Source of the DNA: Methylacidiphilum caldifontis
GTDB lineage: Bacteria; Verrucomicrobiota; Verrucomicrobiia; Methylacidiphilales; CAMAQI01
Assembly (NCBI GenBank): GCA_945860255.1
Contig: CAMAQI010000129.1
Coordinates: 1 to 6,816 of the forward strand
Reading direction: 5' to 3'
Length of the DNA: 6,816 nt
How positions within the stretch are numbered: position 1 is the first letter of the stretch; every line of letters starts with the position of its first letter. A model generated the notes under the pieces. That model was not told the DNA's origin. It did no database searches and saw only the letters and a list, made by a program, of their open reading frames with translations. Below are positions 1 through 6,481 of the stretch, one piece after another. Made by a program: the position numbers and the translations under genes.

Positions 1-851
1 CCGGCCTCTTTGGCTCCACTATTAAATAGAACATCGACTGCGGGACGTTGATGGCAAACCATCGCCTCTTCATTCAAATGCACTTTATAATGGTCGCTGT
101 ACCATTTGACCGTCATATGAAATCCCCCTGGGGCGACAAGCGCTAGGCCCGGCTCCACGCGATCTCCATTTTGCGCTTCACGAACCTTGAATTGGCAGAG
201 TTCGTCGAGACGATCGGCAAAAGTTTTTGAAAAATAGGCCGGAATGTGTTGAACGATACAAATTCCTGGTAAACCATCCGGCATTTGAGTGAGCACCTCC
301 TTGAGGGCCTCTGTTCCACCGGTTGAGGCACCGAGAAGGATCAGTTGACGAGGGTGAAATTTGGAACCACTCGGCGTTTGAATGCTGTGTTTGACCGTGG
401 TTTTTTTAGCGACCTCATGGGCAGCGGTTTCTTTAACGGTTTTAAACTTAATTTTAGCGGCAGCGGCCTCTTTGACTCGTGCCGGAAGGATTTCGGCAAG
501 TTGTCCGACCGAGTAAGAACCGCTCGGTTTCGCCAGCACATCAACGGCGCCGCTATTTAAAGCCTCCAGGGCATATTTCGATCCCGCTTGAGTGAGCGAA
601 CTCATGATGATGACCGGCATCGGTCGATGTTCCATGATGATCTTGAGGAAGGTCAGTCCATCCATTCGCGGCATTTCGATATCTAAAGTGAGAACATCCG
701 GTGTGAGTTCGATAATTTTATCGCGTGCGACGTAAGGATCGATGGCGGTACCGACGACTTCGATCTCTGGATCTTTACTCAAGGCATCGGAGACTATTTT
801 TCGGACGATGGCCGAATCATCAACAATTAAAACTCTGATTTTTTTATTCAT
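1..851 (-). CDS. cheB: Chemotaxis response regulator protein-glutamate methylesterase CheB (C-terminus beyond window)
   Basis: CheB removes methyl groups from (and deamidates) glutamate/glutamine side chains of chemoreceptors, opposing CheR; it is activated by phosphorylation from CheA. About 283 codons are present; the last ~65 residues of a typical 350-residue CheB lie past the left edge. Residues 1-120 are a receiver domain: acidic pair D11-D12, phospho-acceptor D57 in LTLDIEMPRMDG, S84, and K108 in the AKPSG motif. An Ala/Lys-rich linker (about 125-165) leads to the esterase domain: GASTGG (172-179 region) with catalytic Ser176, and QHIP with catalytic His202. The third catalytic residue, an Asp in the usual MGxDG motif, is off-window. 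The start is the ATG at 849-851, which gives the standard receiver N-terminus MNKKIRVLIVDDS. It follows cheR by 11 bp. I see no Shine-Dalgarno sequence in front of it, so translation may be coupled to cheR. Identification is secure. Confidence 0.96.
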   Translation of the reverse strand, partial: MNKKIRVLIVDDSAIVRKIVSDALSKDPEIEVVGTAIDPYVARDKIIELTPDVLTLDIEMPRMDGLTFLKIIMEHRPMPVIIMSSLTQAGSKYALEALNSGAVDVLAKPSGSYSVGQLAEILPARVKEAAAAKIKFKTVKETAAHEVAKKTTVKHSIQTPSGSKFHPRQLILLGASTGGTEALKEVLTQMPDGLPGICIVQHIPAYFSKTFADRLDELCQFKVREAQNGDRVEPGLALVAPGGFHMTVKWYSDHYKVHLNEEAMVCHQRPAVDVLFNSGAKEA

Positions 852-862
852 AATTTAATAGA

Positions 863-1705
863 TTAAATTTTTTGGTAGATTGCCGGTTTGACAGACTTTA
901 AGGGGTGCTTAATTCCGGTCAAACTTTCGGAGTGTCCGATCATTAAGTAGCCGCCAGGAACTAAAATATTAGAAAGATGATTCACGAGCTCCTCCTGAGT
1001 CTGGCGATCAAAATAGATCATGACATTGCGACAGAAGATTACATGAAACGGTTTTTGGAACGGATACTGTGGCTGAAGTAAGTTCAATCGAGAAAAAGTA
1101 ACCTTCTGCCGAAGTTCTTCTTTCACTCGATAAAATCCCTCTTGCGCTCCAAATCCTTTTTGGAAATAGGAACGGAGGAGATCGGGGCGAACTTCTTTAA
1201 GTCGTTCTTCGGGAAAAACGGCATTTTGAGCTTTTGCTAAGATTCGGTTCGAGATATCGGTCGCTTGAATATCCCAATTAAAGTTTTTATTTTTAAAATA
1301 TTCCTGAAGTTGAATTGCTAAGGAGTAGGGCTCATCTCCGGAAGAGCTTGCGGCACACCATAAACGGAATTCACTCCCTCCTTGGTTTTTTGCGTAGTTG
1401 TGGAGTTCCGGCAATGCATGGGTCTGCATAAACTCGAAATGCTGGATTTCACGAAAAAAGAAGGTGTGATTTGTCGAGATAATATCGATGAGATTTTCCA
1501 TCTCCCCTTCGTTGGCATTGAGGTAGTCGATGTAATCGGGGATCGTTAAAATTTTGGTTTCTCGAAGACGTTTATTGAGTCTTGCAGAAACGAGATCGAG
1601 CTTGTCGTCGCCGAGGTTGATGCGGCTATGTTGATAGACGAGTTTTCGAATATAATCATACGATTTAGCATCGATAATTTGAGCTTTGTATTCGTAATTA
1701 GACAT
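863..1705 (-). CDS. cheR: Chemotaxis protein-glutamate O-methyltransferase CheR
   Basis: CheR uses S-adenosylmethionine to methylate glutamate residues on the cytoplasmic domain of chemoreceptors, giving adaptation together with CheB, the next gene. The 280-residue product matches the usual length (about 280). An N-terminal helical subdomain (about 10-75) is followed by TNHTFFFRE (78-86), a signature of the family. The SAM-binding fold shows motif I as WCAASSSGDEPYSLA (116-130; more often SxGCSTGEEPYS, so this form is slightly divergent), the ATDIS strand end (148-152), FCRNVMIYFD (224-233) and PGGYLMIGHSESL (250-262). There is no TPR extension, so it is the simple single-domain class. The ATG at 1705 begins 11 bp after the kinase stop codon; a short AAGG lies only 4 nt upstream of it. 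Tight spacing on both sides argues for one transcript with the kinase gene and cheB. Confidence 0.97.
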   Translation of the reverse strand: MSNYEYKAQIIDAKSYDYIRKLVYQHSRINLGDDKLDLVSARLNKRLRETKILTIPDYIDYLNANEGEMENLIDIISTNHTFFFREIQHFEFMQTHALPELHNYAKNQGGSEFRLWCAASSSGDEPYSLAIQLQEYFKNKNFNWDIQATDISNRILAKAQNAVFPEERLKEVRPDLLRSYFQKGFGAQEGFYRVKEELRQKVTFSRLNLLQPQYPFQKPFHVIFCRNVMIYFDRQTQEELVNHLSNILVPGGYLMIGHSESLTGIKHPLKSVKPAIYQKI

Positions 1706-1716
1706 AGGACCTTTTT

Positions 1717-2730
1717 TTATTCAGTTGCTTTTGAAATTTGATGTTCGAGGCAACTATCGATGAGTTTTACGAGGAGAGGGACGGAGCCGGCGCGAGTTGC
1801 GGCGATTTTTAGATTTTTTAATCCAGAGGGGACATGTTGGAGGAAATGGGTTTTTCCTTTATGACGGGAGAGAAAGCCGTAGGCGCCCAGGGCCTGCATG
1901 AGACGATTAATCGAGGCCTCATAAAAGGAGGTGAGGAAAGAGTCCCAATCCCCGCTTTCGCCTAATGAATCGTAAAAATGTAAAAGCTCTAATTGTTGAG
2001 ACTCCTCAAAGCCCACGTAGGGGTCAAAAAGAAGAGAGCCGAGGTCGTAGAAACGGTTTCCGATCCGCATTCCTTGGAAATCGATGAGAAAAGCCTTGTC
2101 GTCACGGATCATAATATTTTGCGATTGAAAATCACGATGAACGAGGCAAGGGGTCTCTTCACAAAGGCGAACGGCAAGGGATTGCAGCTCATCTTCAAGT
2201 CCGATGAGATGTTCCGAGGTCGGATGAACTCCAGCAAGTCCTTCGACAAATTGAATGAGAAAATAGTTCCGTTCCCAGGCATAAAGCGTTTCATCAAATC
2301 CTGGCATCAGGCGAACCGAGCGATCTTGAATTGCCGAGAGCCCTTGATCGTGGAGATGGCGTGCGGCCTTTAAGGCAAGTTGATAGCCTTTTTTACGCTC
2401 TTCCCAGGGCCATTCACGCATCGAAAAGAGGTCGACGGCCCCAAGATCCTCGAGCCATACGAGACGCCGTTCCGGGTCATGATCGATAATTTCGGGAACC
2501 GGGATGCCGAGATCTTTGAGAAAAGAGCCGATCTCCACGTAGTAATGATTCTCCTCTTTCTCCTTGGAGTAATGCATGACGATGCAGGAGAGATTCTCGG
2601 CATTTTGCGCTCGATGAAAGCTACGGTCGGAGCCCCCTTTGAGGATTGCGGTGAGTTGAGGAGGATGGCTATGAAAGGGTTTCACCCGTTGTTGGGTTGC
2701 CTGTGAGAGCCATTCTTCGTTTTGAATCAT
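1717..2730 (-). CDS. Aminoglycoside-phosphotransferase-fold kinase, AmgK / COG3178-like (putative cell-wall sugar kinase)
   Basis: This is a small-molecule kinase of the APH/choline-kinase fold. Its closest recognisable group is COG3178, which includes AmgK, the anomeric N-acetylmuramate/N-acetylglucosamine 1-kinase of peptidoglycan recycling in Pseudomonas. Visible in the 337 residues: a glycine-rich nucleotide loop GGSDRSFHR (32-40), a linker segment LVWLEDLG (90-97), the catalytic loop LVHRDFQSQNIM (196-207, base Asp200), and the metal-binding LIDFQGMRIGNRFYDL (215-230, Asp217). The C-terminal LGAYGFLSRHKGKTHF (281-296) is also typical of that group. AmgK normally works with the nucleotidyltransferase MurU; no such gene is in this window, so the substrate is inferred from family only. 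The ATG at 2730 has a weak AGG 8 nt upstream and a candidate promoter just beyond. It appears to be the first gene of an operon with cheR and cheB, an unusual partnership. Confidence 0.85.
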   Translation of the reverse strand: MIQNEEWLSQATQQRVKPFHSHPPQLTAILKGGSDRSFHRAQNAENLSCIVMHYSKEKEENHYYVEIGSFLKDLGIPVPEIIDHDPERRLVWLEDLGAVDLFSMREWPWEERKKGYQLALKAARHLHDQGLSAIQDRSVRLMPGFDETLYAWERNYFLIQFVEGLAGVHPTSEHLIGLEDELQSLAVRLCEETPCLVHRDFQSQNIMIRDDKAFLIDFQGMRIGNRFYDLGSLLFDPYVGFEESQQLELLHFYDSLGESGDWDSFLTSFYEASINRLMQALGAYGFLSRHKGKTHFLQHVPSGLKNLKIAATRAGSVPLLVKLIDSCLEHQISKATE

Positions 2731-2756
2731 GAAATGAACCTGTGGTAAGGAAACAG

Positions 2757-2785
2757 ATAGTAAACAAATTTAAGTAAAATCGCAA
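2757..2785 (-). promoter_or_regulatory. Candidate sigma-70-type promoter for the kinase-cheR-cheB operon
   Basis: Reading the minus strand, TTGCGA (2785-2780; 4/6 to TTGACA) is followed after exactly 17 nt by TACTAT (2762-2757; 4/6 to TATAAT). Transcription would begin about 20 nt before the kinase ATG. The spacing is ideal but the hexamers are only moderate matches, and AT-rich spacers give such hits by chance. Confidence 0.35.
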
Positions 2786-2823
2786 CAGAAAGGTGAAAGA
2801 ATATTGGGGTCTTTTTGTTTACT

Positions 2824-2900
2824 GGGAATTTAGCCGCAAGAGAACTCAGAGAACACAAAATAAAAGGCAAAAGGTTTGTGAAACGAGAAGGCAAATCTTC
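2824..2900. repeat. Degenerate dispersed intergenic repeat (GAGAAC/CACAAA type)
   Basis: The stretch carries a 9-bp tandem pair, AGAGAACTC (2839-2847) and AGAGAACAC (2848-2856), followed by purine-rich AAAGGCAAAAGG phrases. Read on the minus strand it gives a TTTGTGTTCTCTGAGTTC-like phrase ending in GCGGCTAAATTCCC. I recall closely similar phrases recurring in spacers of several uncultivated bacterial groups; that is memory, not a search. It has no coding character. Similar but distinct phrases occur at 6433-6468 and 6621-6660 in this window. Confidence 0.45.
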
Positions 2901-2910
2901 GCTTTTTTTT

Positions 2911-3006
2911 CGGAGCCTATTCATAAACCGGAGCCAGAAGGAGTTTATTCCTTATCAAAACGACTCGCACTTCAAATGAGCCGTAGCTCCGGTTCCTCCG
3001 GTTTAT
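2911..3006. repeat. Nested inverted repeat with alternative stems
   Basis: ATAAACCGGAG at 2923-2933 is perfectly inverted at 2996-3006 (11 bp, 62-nt loop). The overlapping ACCGGAGC (2927-2934) is also perfectly inverted at 2986-2993 (8 bp), so one left arm has two possible partners. A further copy of CGGAGCC lies at 2911-2917. Inside the loop are small hairpins AAGGA/TCCTT (2938-2942 with 2949-2953) and GAGC/GCTC (2978-2981 with 2986-2989). A run of eight T's ends at 2910, immediately to the left. It could be a structured RNA, a terminator-like structure or a small palindromic repeat; nothing decides between these. Confidence 0.5.
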
Positions 3007-3291
3007 TGATTCTCACTTGCCTCGCCGGCCTCGATGATCTGAGCTTTCTCATCAAATTCAATCGCATCCAGTGTGGTTGCAGGAGAAGCACGCCAAGCCC
3101 AATTTTTATCAACTCCGTAAACAAAAACAGAGCGTTTAATTGAATTAAAATCGACGGATGGAGGAATTAAAAAATGGAGGTTATAGATCTCCCCTTTTTT
3201 AAAATTGAAAGGGGTTTTAAATAAATAATCCAAGAGAGGTTACTGTGAGGCCAAAAAATGTAATCAAATAAAAATTTTTAAAATTAACCAT
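3003..3291 (-). pseudogene. Possible frameshifted remnant of a small exported or membrane-anchored protein
   Basis: Two minus-strand reading frames abut. An ATG at 3291 opens a 24-codon frame (MVNFKNFYLITFFGLTVTSL..., stop 3217-3219) that looks like a signal peptide or membrane anchor. A second frame, open from just after a stop at 3240-3242 and ending at 3003, encodes a plausible soluble segment (GEIYNLHFLIPPSVDFNS..., VFVYGVDKNWAWRAS, an acidic end EFDEKAQIIEAGEASENQ). A single-base shift near 3220-3236 would join them into a protein of about 95 residues. The second frame alone has only a TTG start and no ribosome-binding site. The DNA is distinctly AT-rich, and a 7-bp inverted repeat (CCCCTTT 3191-3197 / AAAGGGG 3208-3214) lies within it, so it may be non-coding. 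I do not recognise a family. Confidence 0.25.
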
Positions 3292-3428
3292 GGAAAATAT
3301 CTAACTTTTCATCTCATTAAGGCAAGCCATTACTAGTACAGAGGTATCTAAAAAAAGAAAAAGACTTTTAAAAATTCATAAATCGGAATTCAATGCAATG
3401 TCTATGGAACTAGAAAATCGGTTCATCC
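3292..3428. other. AT-rich spacer, nothing recognised
   Basis: This part of the spacer between recG and the kinase operon is AT-rich, with A/T runs around 3351-3375. I see no gene, RNA or convincing regulatory site on either strand. Confidence 0.6.
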
Positions 3429-3474
3429 AAGATAAATTCTTGGTTTCGGTCTTTGACCGATTTATGCTTATCTT
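3429..3474 (-). terminator. Hairpin at the end of recG, possible terminator
   Basis: A core stem TCGGTC (3446-3451) / GACCGA (3455-3460) with a 3-nt loop sits about 14-28 nt past the recG stop codon. Flanking it, AAGATAA (3429-3435) is inverted as TTATCTT (3468-3474), so the region could form a longer interrupted stem touching the stop codon. There is no clean T-run directly after it on the minus strand, so an intrinsic terminator is only possible; it may instead stabilise the 3' end of the message. Confidence 0.4.
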
Positions 3475-5669
3475 TATCCCACCGTTGCCAAGGTTTTGCG
3501 TTGAAGATGGATCGCATCGAGTTGACGTTTGAGTTGGGGGAACTTTTTCAACTCGGGATCGGATTTGAGGAGTTCGCCCGCATCTTTTCGGGAGCGTTGA
3601 AGAAGGTCGAAATCACGGAGGAAATCGCCGATGCGCAGGGGAGGGAGGCCACTCTGTTCGGTACCAAAGATATTCCCTGGGCCTCGAATGGCGAAATCTT
3701 TTTCGGCGATCTTAAATCCGTCGCAGCTCTCCTCCATGACTTTCAAGCGTTGCCATCCCTCAAGACTTTTCGCTTCTCCGATGAGAGCACAATAGGATTT
3801 ATGGGCCCCGCGTCCAATGCGACCGCGGAGTTGATGGAGTTGCGCGAGGCCAAATCTCTCCGCATTTTCGATCACCATGAGCGTGGCATTCGGGACATCG
3901 ACCCCCACTTCAATGACGGGGGTGCTGACAAGAACTTTGATGAGGCCGGCACGAAAATCTTTCATGACCGCCTCCTTTTCATCAGGCTTCAGACGTCCAT
4001 GCAGGAGTCCCACCCGATAGGGGGCCATGAGCGGAATGATCCGCTCATATTCCGTTTGAACCGCTTTCGCCTCCACTTTTTCTGATTCATCAATCAGGGG
4101 ATAGACGACATAGGCCTGTCGTCCCTCCTCCACCTGTTTACGCATGAAGGCCCACACTTTGGGAAGTTCGTTCTCCTTGCGACAAAGGGTGACAATCGGA
4201 CTGCGACCGGGAGGAAGTTCGTCGATGACGGAAACTTCTAAATCGCCGTAGAGAGTCATCCCTAAGGTTCGTGGAATCGGGGTTGCGGTCATCACGAGTA
4301 CATCCGGATTTTGACCCTTTTGAACTAAAGTCAGTCGTTGCATCACCCCAAATTTATGTTGTTCATCGATGACCACGAGTCCGAGTTGTTCCGTGACAAA
4401 GGAGTCAAAGAGTAGGGCATGGGTCCCGACGGTGACCGAGCCTTTGCCTTTAAAAAGAGTTTGTTGAATCTCTGGGCTATCCATCGGGGAGCGGTCACTT
4501 TTCTTTTTCGCTGAGGTATGAAGTCCGACGGAGATCCCGAGCGGTTCGAGCCATCGCCGTAAATTGAGAAAATGTTGCTCTGCAAGAATCTCAGTCGGGG
4601 CCATGAGGGCAGCATGTTGTCCACGCTCGACGGCGAGAACCATGGCATAAACCGCGATTAAGGTTTTTCCGGAGCCGACATCTCCCTGAACAAGGCGATG
4701 CATCGGAATCGGATTTTCGAGATCACGTTCAATCTCCGCAATCACCCGCCGTTGTGCCTTTGTCGGTTCAAAGGAGAGCTGGGCCAGAAACTCTTTTCCG
4801 AGTTCCATCTTTCGTGGCGCTCGCTCCTTTAATATTTTTTTTCGTCCCTCCCGACGTTGAGCTAAGACGCATTGGAGAATGAAAAATTCGTCGTACACCA
4901 ACCGGCGCATCGAGGCCTGTAGAAGATGAGGATCATCCGGAAAATGAGCATTCGGAATCGCCTCCTGAAGAGAGATGAGATCCTCGGGAACAGGATAAAA
5001 TTCCGCCACTTCAATCGGTTTTTCCATGATCTCTCGATAGAGCAAAGCACGGATTCCGCGTTGGGGAACTCCCTCGGTGAGCGGATAGATCGGAGTCAGA
5101 CGATTGAGATGAATCGTCGAATCTTCAGAGGAGTCGAGAATCTCAAACTCCGGATGAGTCATTAAAAGACCCTCTTTGTCTTTGAAAAGTTTTCCGTAAA
5201 GAATTAACTCGCGCCCTTGGCAGAGTGATTTTTTTAGAAAGGGCATTCCATACCAGCGACAGCGTAGCAGGCGCCGCTTTAAAAGATCGGAGGTCAGCGG
5301 CTCGGTGATCGTTTCCGGATTTAAAAGGATCGCAACCTCAAAGACCCCGCGTCCTCCGCGCCACCAGGCCGATTTGGATTGTTGCACCACTCCGCGAACG
5401 ACGAGCGATTGCCCGATTCGACTTCCATCTAATTCGAGCGAACGGGTTCGATCTTCATGACGACGGGGAAGATAAAACAGAAGATCACGTCGATCGTGAA
5501 TCTCGAGCTTTTGCAGCCAAAGTCGTTGAGTCGAGGAGAGATGGGCAAAGTCGGCACTTGGGGGGAGTAGCGATTTTGATTTCTCTTTGGGTCCAGAAGA
5601 AACGGCTTTCGGGGGGGGCTTGAGAGCGGTTTTTTTCGCAGGAATCTTCTTTTCTCCTTTCATCTCCAT
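3474..5669 (-). CDS. recG: ATP-dependent DNA helicase RecG
   Basis: RecG is a superfamily 2 double-strand DNA translocase that remodels stalled replication forks and branch-migrates Holliday junctions. The 731-residue product is slightly longer than E. coli RecG (693). A Lys/Pro-rich, probably disordered N-terminus (1-38) precedes the wedge/OB-fold domain (about 45-190), which contacts branched DNA. Helicase motifs follow in order: Walker A GDVGSGKT (329-336), PTEILAEQH (358-366), DEQHKFG (435-441), TATPIPRT (461-468), and the motif V/VI block VSTPVIEVGVDVPNA ... QLRGRIGRG (581-621). The translocation motif appears as IRGPGNIFGTEQSG (661-674), a variant of the common RGPGDFLGTRQSG. The start at 5669 has AGGA 8 nt upstream; a second in-frame ATG two codons later (5663) is less well placed. 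It is a single gene, divergent from the carbonic anhydrase gene. Identification is secure. Confidence 0.98.
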   Translation of the reverse strand: MEMKGEKKIPAKKTALKPPPKAVSSGPKEKSKSLLPPSADFAHLSSTQRLWLQKLEIHDRRDLLFYLPRRHEDRTRSLELDGSRIGQSLVVRGVVQQSKSAWWRGGRGVFEVAILLNPETITEPLTSDLLKRRLLRCRWYGMPFLKKSLCQGRELILYGKLFKDKEGLLMTHPEFEILDSSEDSTIHLNRLTPIYPLTEGVPQRGIRALLYREIMEKPIEVAEFYPVPEDLISLQEAIPNAHFPDDPHLLQASMRRLVYDEFFILQCVLAQRREGRKKILKERAPRKMELGKEFLAQLSFEPTKAQRRVIAEIERDLENPIPMHRLVQGDVGSGKTLIAVYAMVLAVERGQHAALMAPTEILAEQHFLNLRRWLEPLGISVGLHTSAKKKSDRSPMDSPEIQQTLFKGKGSVTVGTHALLFDSFVTEQLGLVVIDEQHKFGVMQRLTLVQKGQNPDVLVMTATPIPRTLGMTLYGDLEVSVIDELPPGRSPIVTLCRKENELPKVWAFMRKQVEEGRQAYVVYPLIDESEKVEAKAVQTEYERIIPLMAPYRVGLLHGRLKPDEKEAVMKDFRAGLIKVLVSTPVIEVGVDVPNATLMVIENAERFGLAQLHQLRGRIGRGAHKSYCALIGEAKSLEGWQRLKVMEESCDGFKIAEKDFAIRGPGNIFGTEQSGLPPLRIGDFLRDFDLLQRSRKDAGELLKSDPELKKFPQLKRQLDAIHLQRKTLATVG

Positions 5670-5715
5670 CGCTTCTATCCTAGGTGCGAAAGAAAATCAA
5701 TCTGTTATTTTTTTG

Positions 5716-5721
5716 TATAAT
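5716..5721 (+). promoter_or_regulatory. Perfect TATAAT -10 candidate for the carbonic anhydrase gene
   Basis: TATAAT lies in a very AT-rich patch of the 98-bp divergent spacer (5670-5767), about 46 bp before the carbonic anhydrase start. No good -35 hexamer stands 16-18 bp upstream (that position reads AAAATC), and an exact extended -10 TGn is absent, although TTG directly precedes it. The spacer should also contain the recG promoter on the other strand, where I find only a weak ATGACA without a well-spaced partner. Confidence 0.35.
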
Positions 5722-5767
5722 ATAAATATCTTTTGTCATTTCCTCGATAATCGGCAGATTTCCACCC

Positions 5768-6409
5768 ATGTGCCAAATGTGCGATCTATTTAAAAACAAC
5801 AAGGCGTGGGCCGCTCGCGTAACTGAGCATGATCCGGAGTTCTTTCGACGCCTTGCGGGGCAGCAAAACCCCCAATATCTTTGGATCGGTTGCTCTGATA
5901 GTCGTGTGCCAGCGAATGATATTGTGGGGCTTGAGCCAGGGCAGATCTTTGTTCATCGTAACGTTGCCAATGTCGTTGTTCACTCCGATTTAAACTGTCT
6001 CTCGGTGATGCAGTATGCGGTCGATGTATTGAAGGTGCGGCATATTATTGTGACCGGACATTATGGCTGTGGCGGTATCCGTGCCGCCCTTTCCAATCAA
6101 AAGCTCGGATTGATCGATAACTGGCTCCGGCACGTGCAAGATGTGGCGGCGAAGCATAAAAAAGAGCTCGATATTTTAACGACCGATATCGAGAAAGAGG
6201 CGCGCCTTTGTGAACTGAATGTCATCGAACAGGTCTCCAACGCCTGTCTGACGACTGTGGTCCAACAGGCCTGGGATCGGAACCAAGAGTTGACCGTGCA
6301 CGGCTGGATTTATGGATTAAAAGATGGCCTCTTGCGGGATCTGGAGATCACCGCCTCCTCCTCGGAAGATTTCCGGGCTCATTACGAACGAATCTTCCCG
6401 AATCGGTAA
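5768..6409 (+). CDS. can: Beta-class carbonic anhydrase, Can type (type II, bicarbonate-regulated)
   Basis: This zinc enzyme interconverts CO2 and bicarbonate, supplying bicarbonate for carboxylation reactions in the cytoplasm. The 213-residue product is close in length and sequence to E. coli Can (220). Zinc ligands fall at Cys42 and Asp44 in GCSDSRVP (41-48), and His98 and Cys101 in GHYGCGG (97-103); Arg46 forms the catalytic dyad with Asp44. These numbers equal those of the E. coli/H. influenzae enzymes. Trp39, Arg64 and Tyr182 match the residues of the non-catalytic bicarbonate pocket of the regulated type II enzymes. Other family blocks are LEPGQIFVHRNVAN, DLNCLSVMQYAVDVL and HGWIYGLKDGLLRDL. 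I chose the ATG at 5768 because it keeps the family numbering; an in-frame ATG at 5777 is possible. Neither has a clear Shine-Dalgarno sequence. It stands alone, divergent from recG. Confidence 0.96.
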   Translation: MCQMCDLFKNNKAWAARVTEHDPEFFRRLAGQQNPQYLWIGCSDSRVPANDIVGLEPGQIFVHRNVANVVVHSDLNCLSVMQYAVDVLKVRHIIVTGHYGCGGIRAALSNQKLGLIDNWLRHVQDVAAKHKKELDILTTDIEKEARLCELNVIEQVSNACLTTVVQQAWDRNQELTVHGWIYGLKDGLLRDLEITASSSEDFRAHYERIFPNR

Positions 6410-6420
6410 AAGGATTTCAA

Positions 6421-6436
6421 AGACAGGGGAGTGTCT
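6421..6436 (+). terminator. Small hairpin after the carbonic anhydrase gene
   Basis: AGACA (6421-6425) and TGTCT (6432-6436) form a 5-bp stem with a 6-nt loop starting 12 nt after the stop codon. No T-run follows, so it is at best a weak or factor-dependent termination site. Confidence 0.25.
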
Positions 6437-6468
6437 CACACGAAGGCGCAAAGGTCACAAAGGTTTTA
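6433..6468. repeat. Degenerate dispersed intergenic repeat (CGAAGGCGCAAAGG type)
   Basis: AAGG recurs at 6443, 6451 and 6460, giving an 8-9-bp quasi-period in CACGAAGGCGCAAAGGTCAC and its continuation. On the minus strand it reads as CTTTGTGACCTTTGCGCC-like text, a phrase I recall as common in spacers of several bacterial groups. It is the same style of low-complexity, non-coding repeat as at 2824-2900 and borders the cloverleaf element. Confidence 0.45.
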
Positions 6469-6481
6469 AATCCCCAATCCC

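Noticed and set aside
345..560. 71-codon plus-strand frame opposite cheB
   Set aside because: It is antisense to the CheB receiver-esterase linker. The Phe/Gly-rich translation is a by-product of Lys/Ala codons on the other strand.
1993..2706. Plus-strand open frames opposite the kinase gene
   Set aside because: They are antisense shadows of a gene with clear kinase motifs.
2881..2910. Intrinsic terminator on the plus strand ending in the T-run at 2903-2910
   Set aside because: The preceding stem (GAAG/CTTC) is only 4 bp, and there is no plus-strand gene upstream to terminate.
2793..3143. 116-codon plus-strand frame in the spacer
   Set aside because: It crosses the degenerate repeat, a T-run and the nested inverted repeat, and has no protein-like features or ribosome-binding site.
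3453..4085. 210-codon open frame on the plus strand
   Set aside because: It lies wholly opposite recG, which has all its helicase motifs. The frame is an antisense shadow with no family features.
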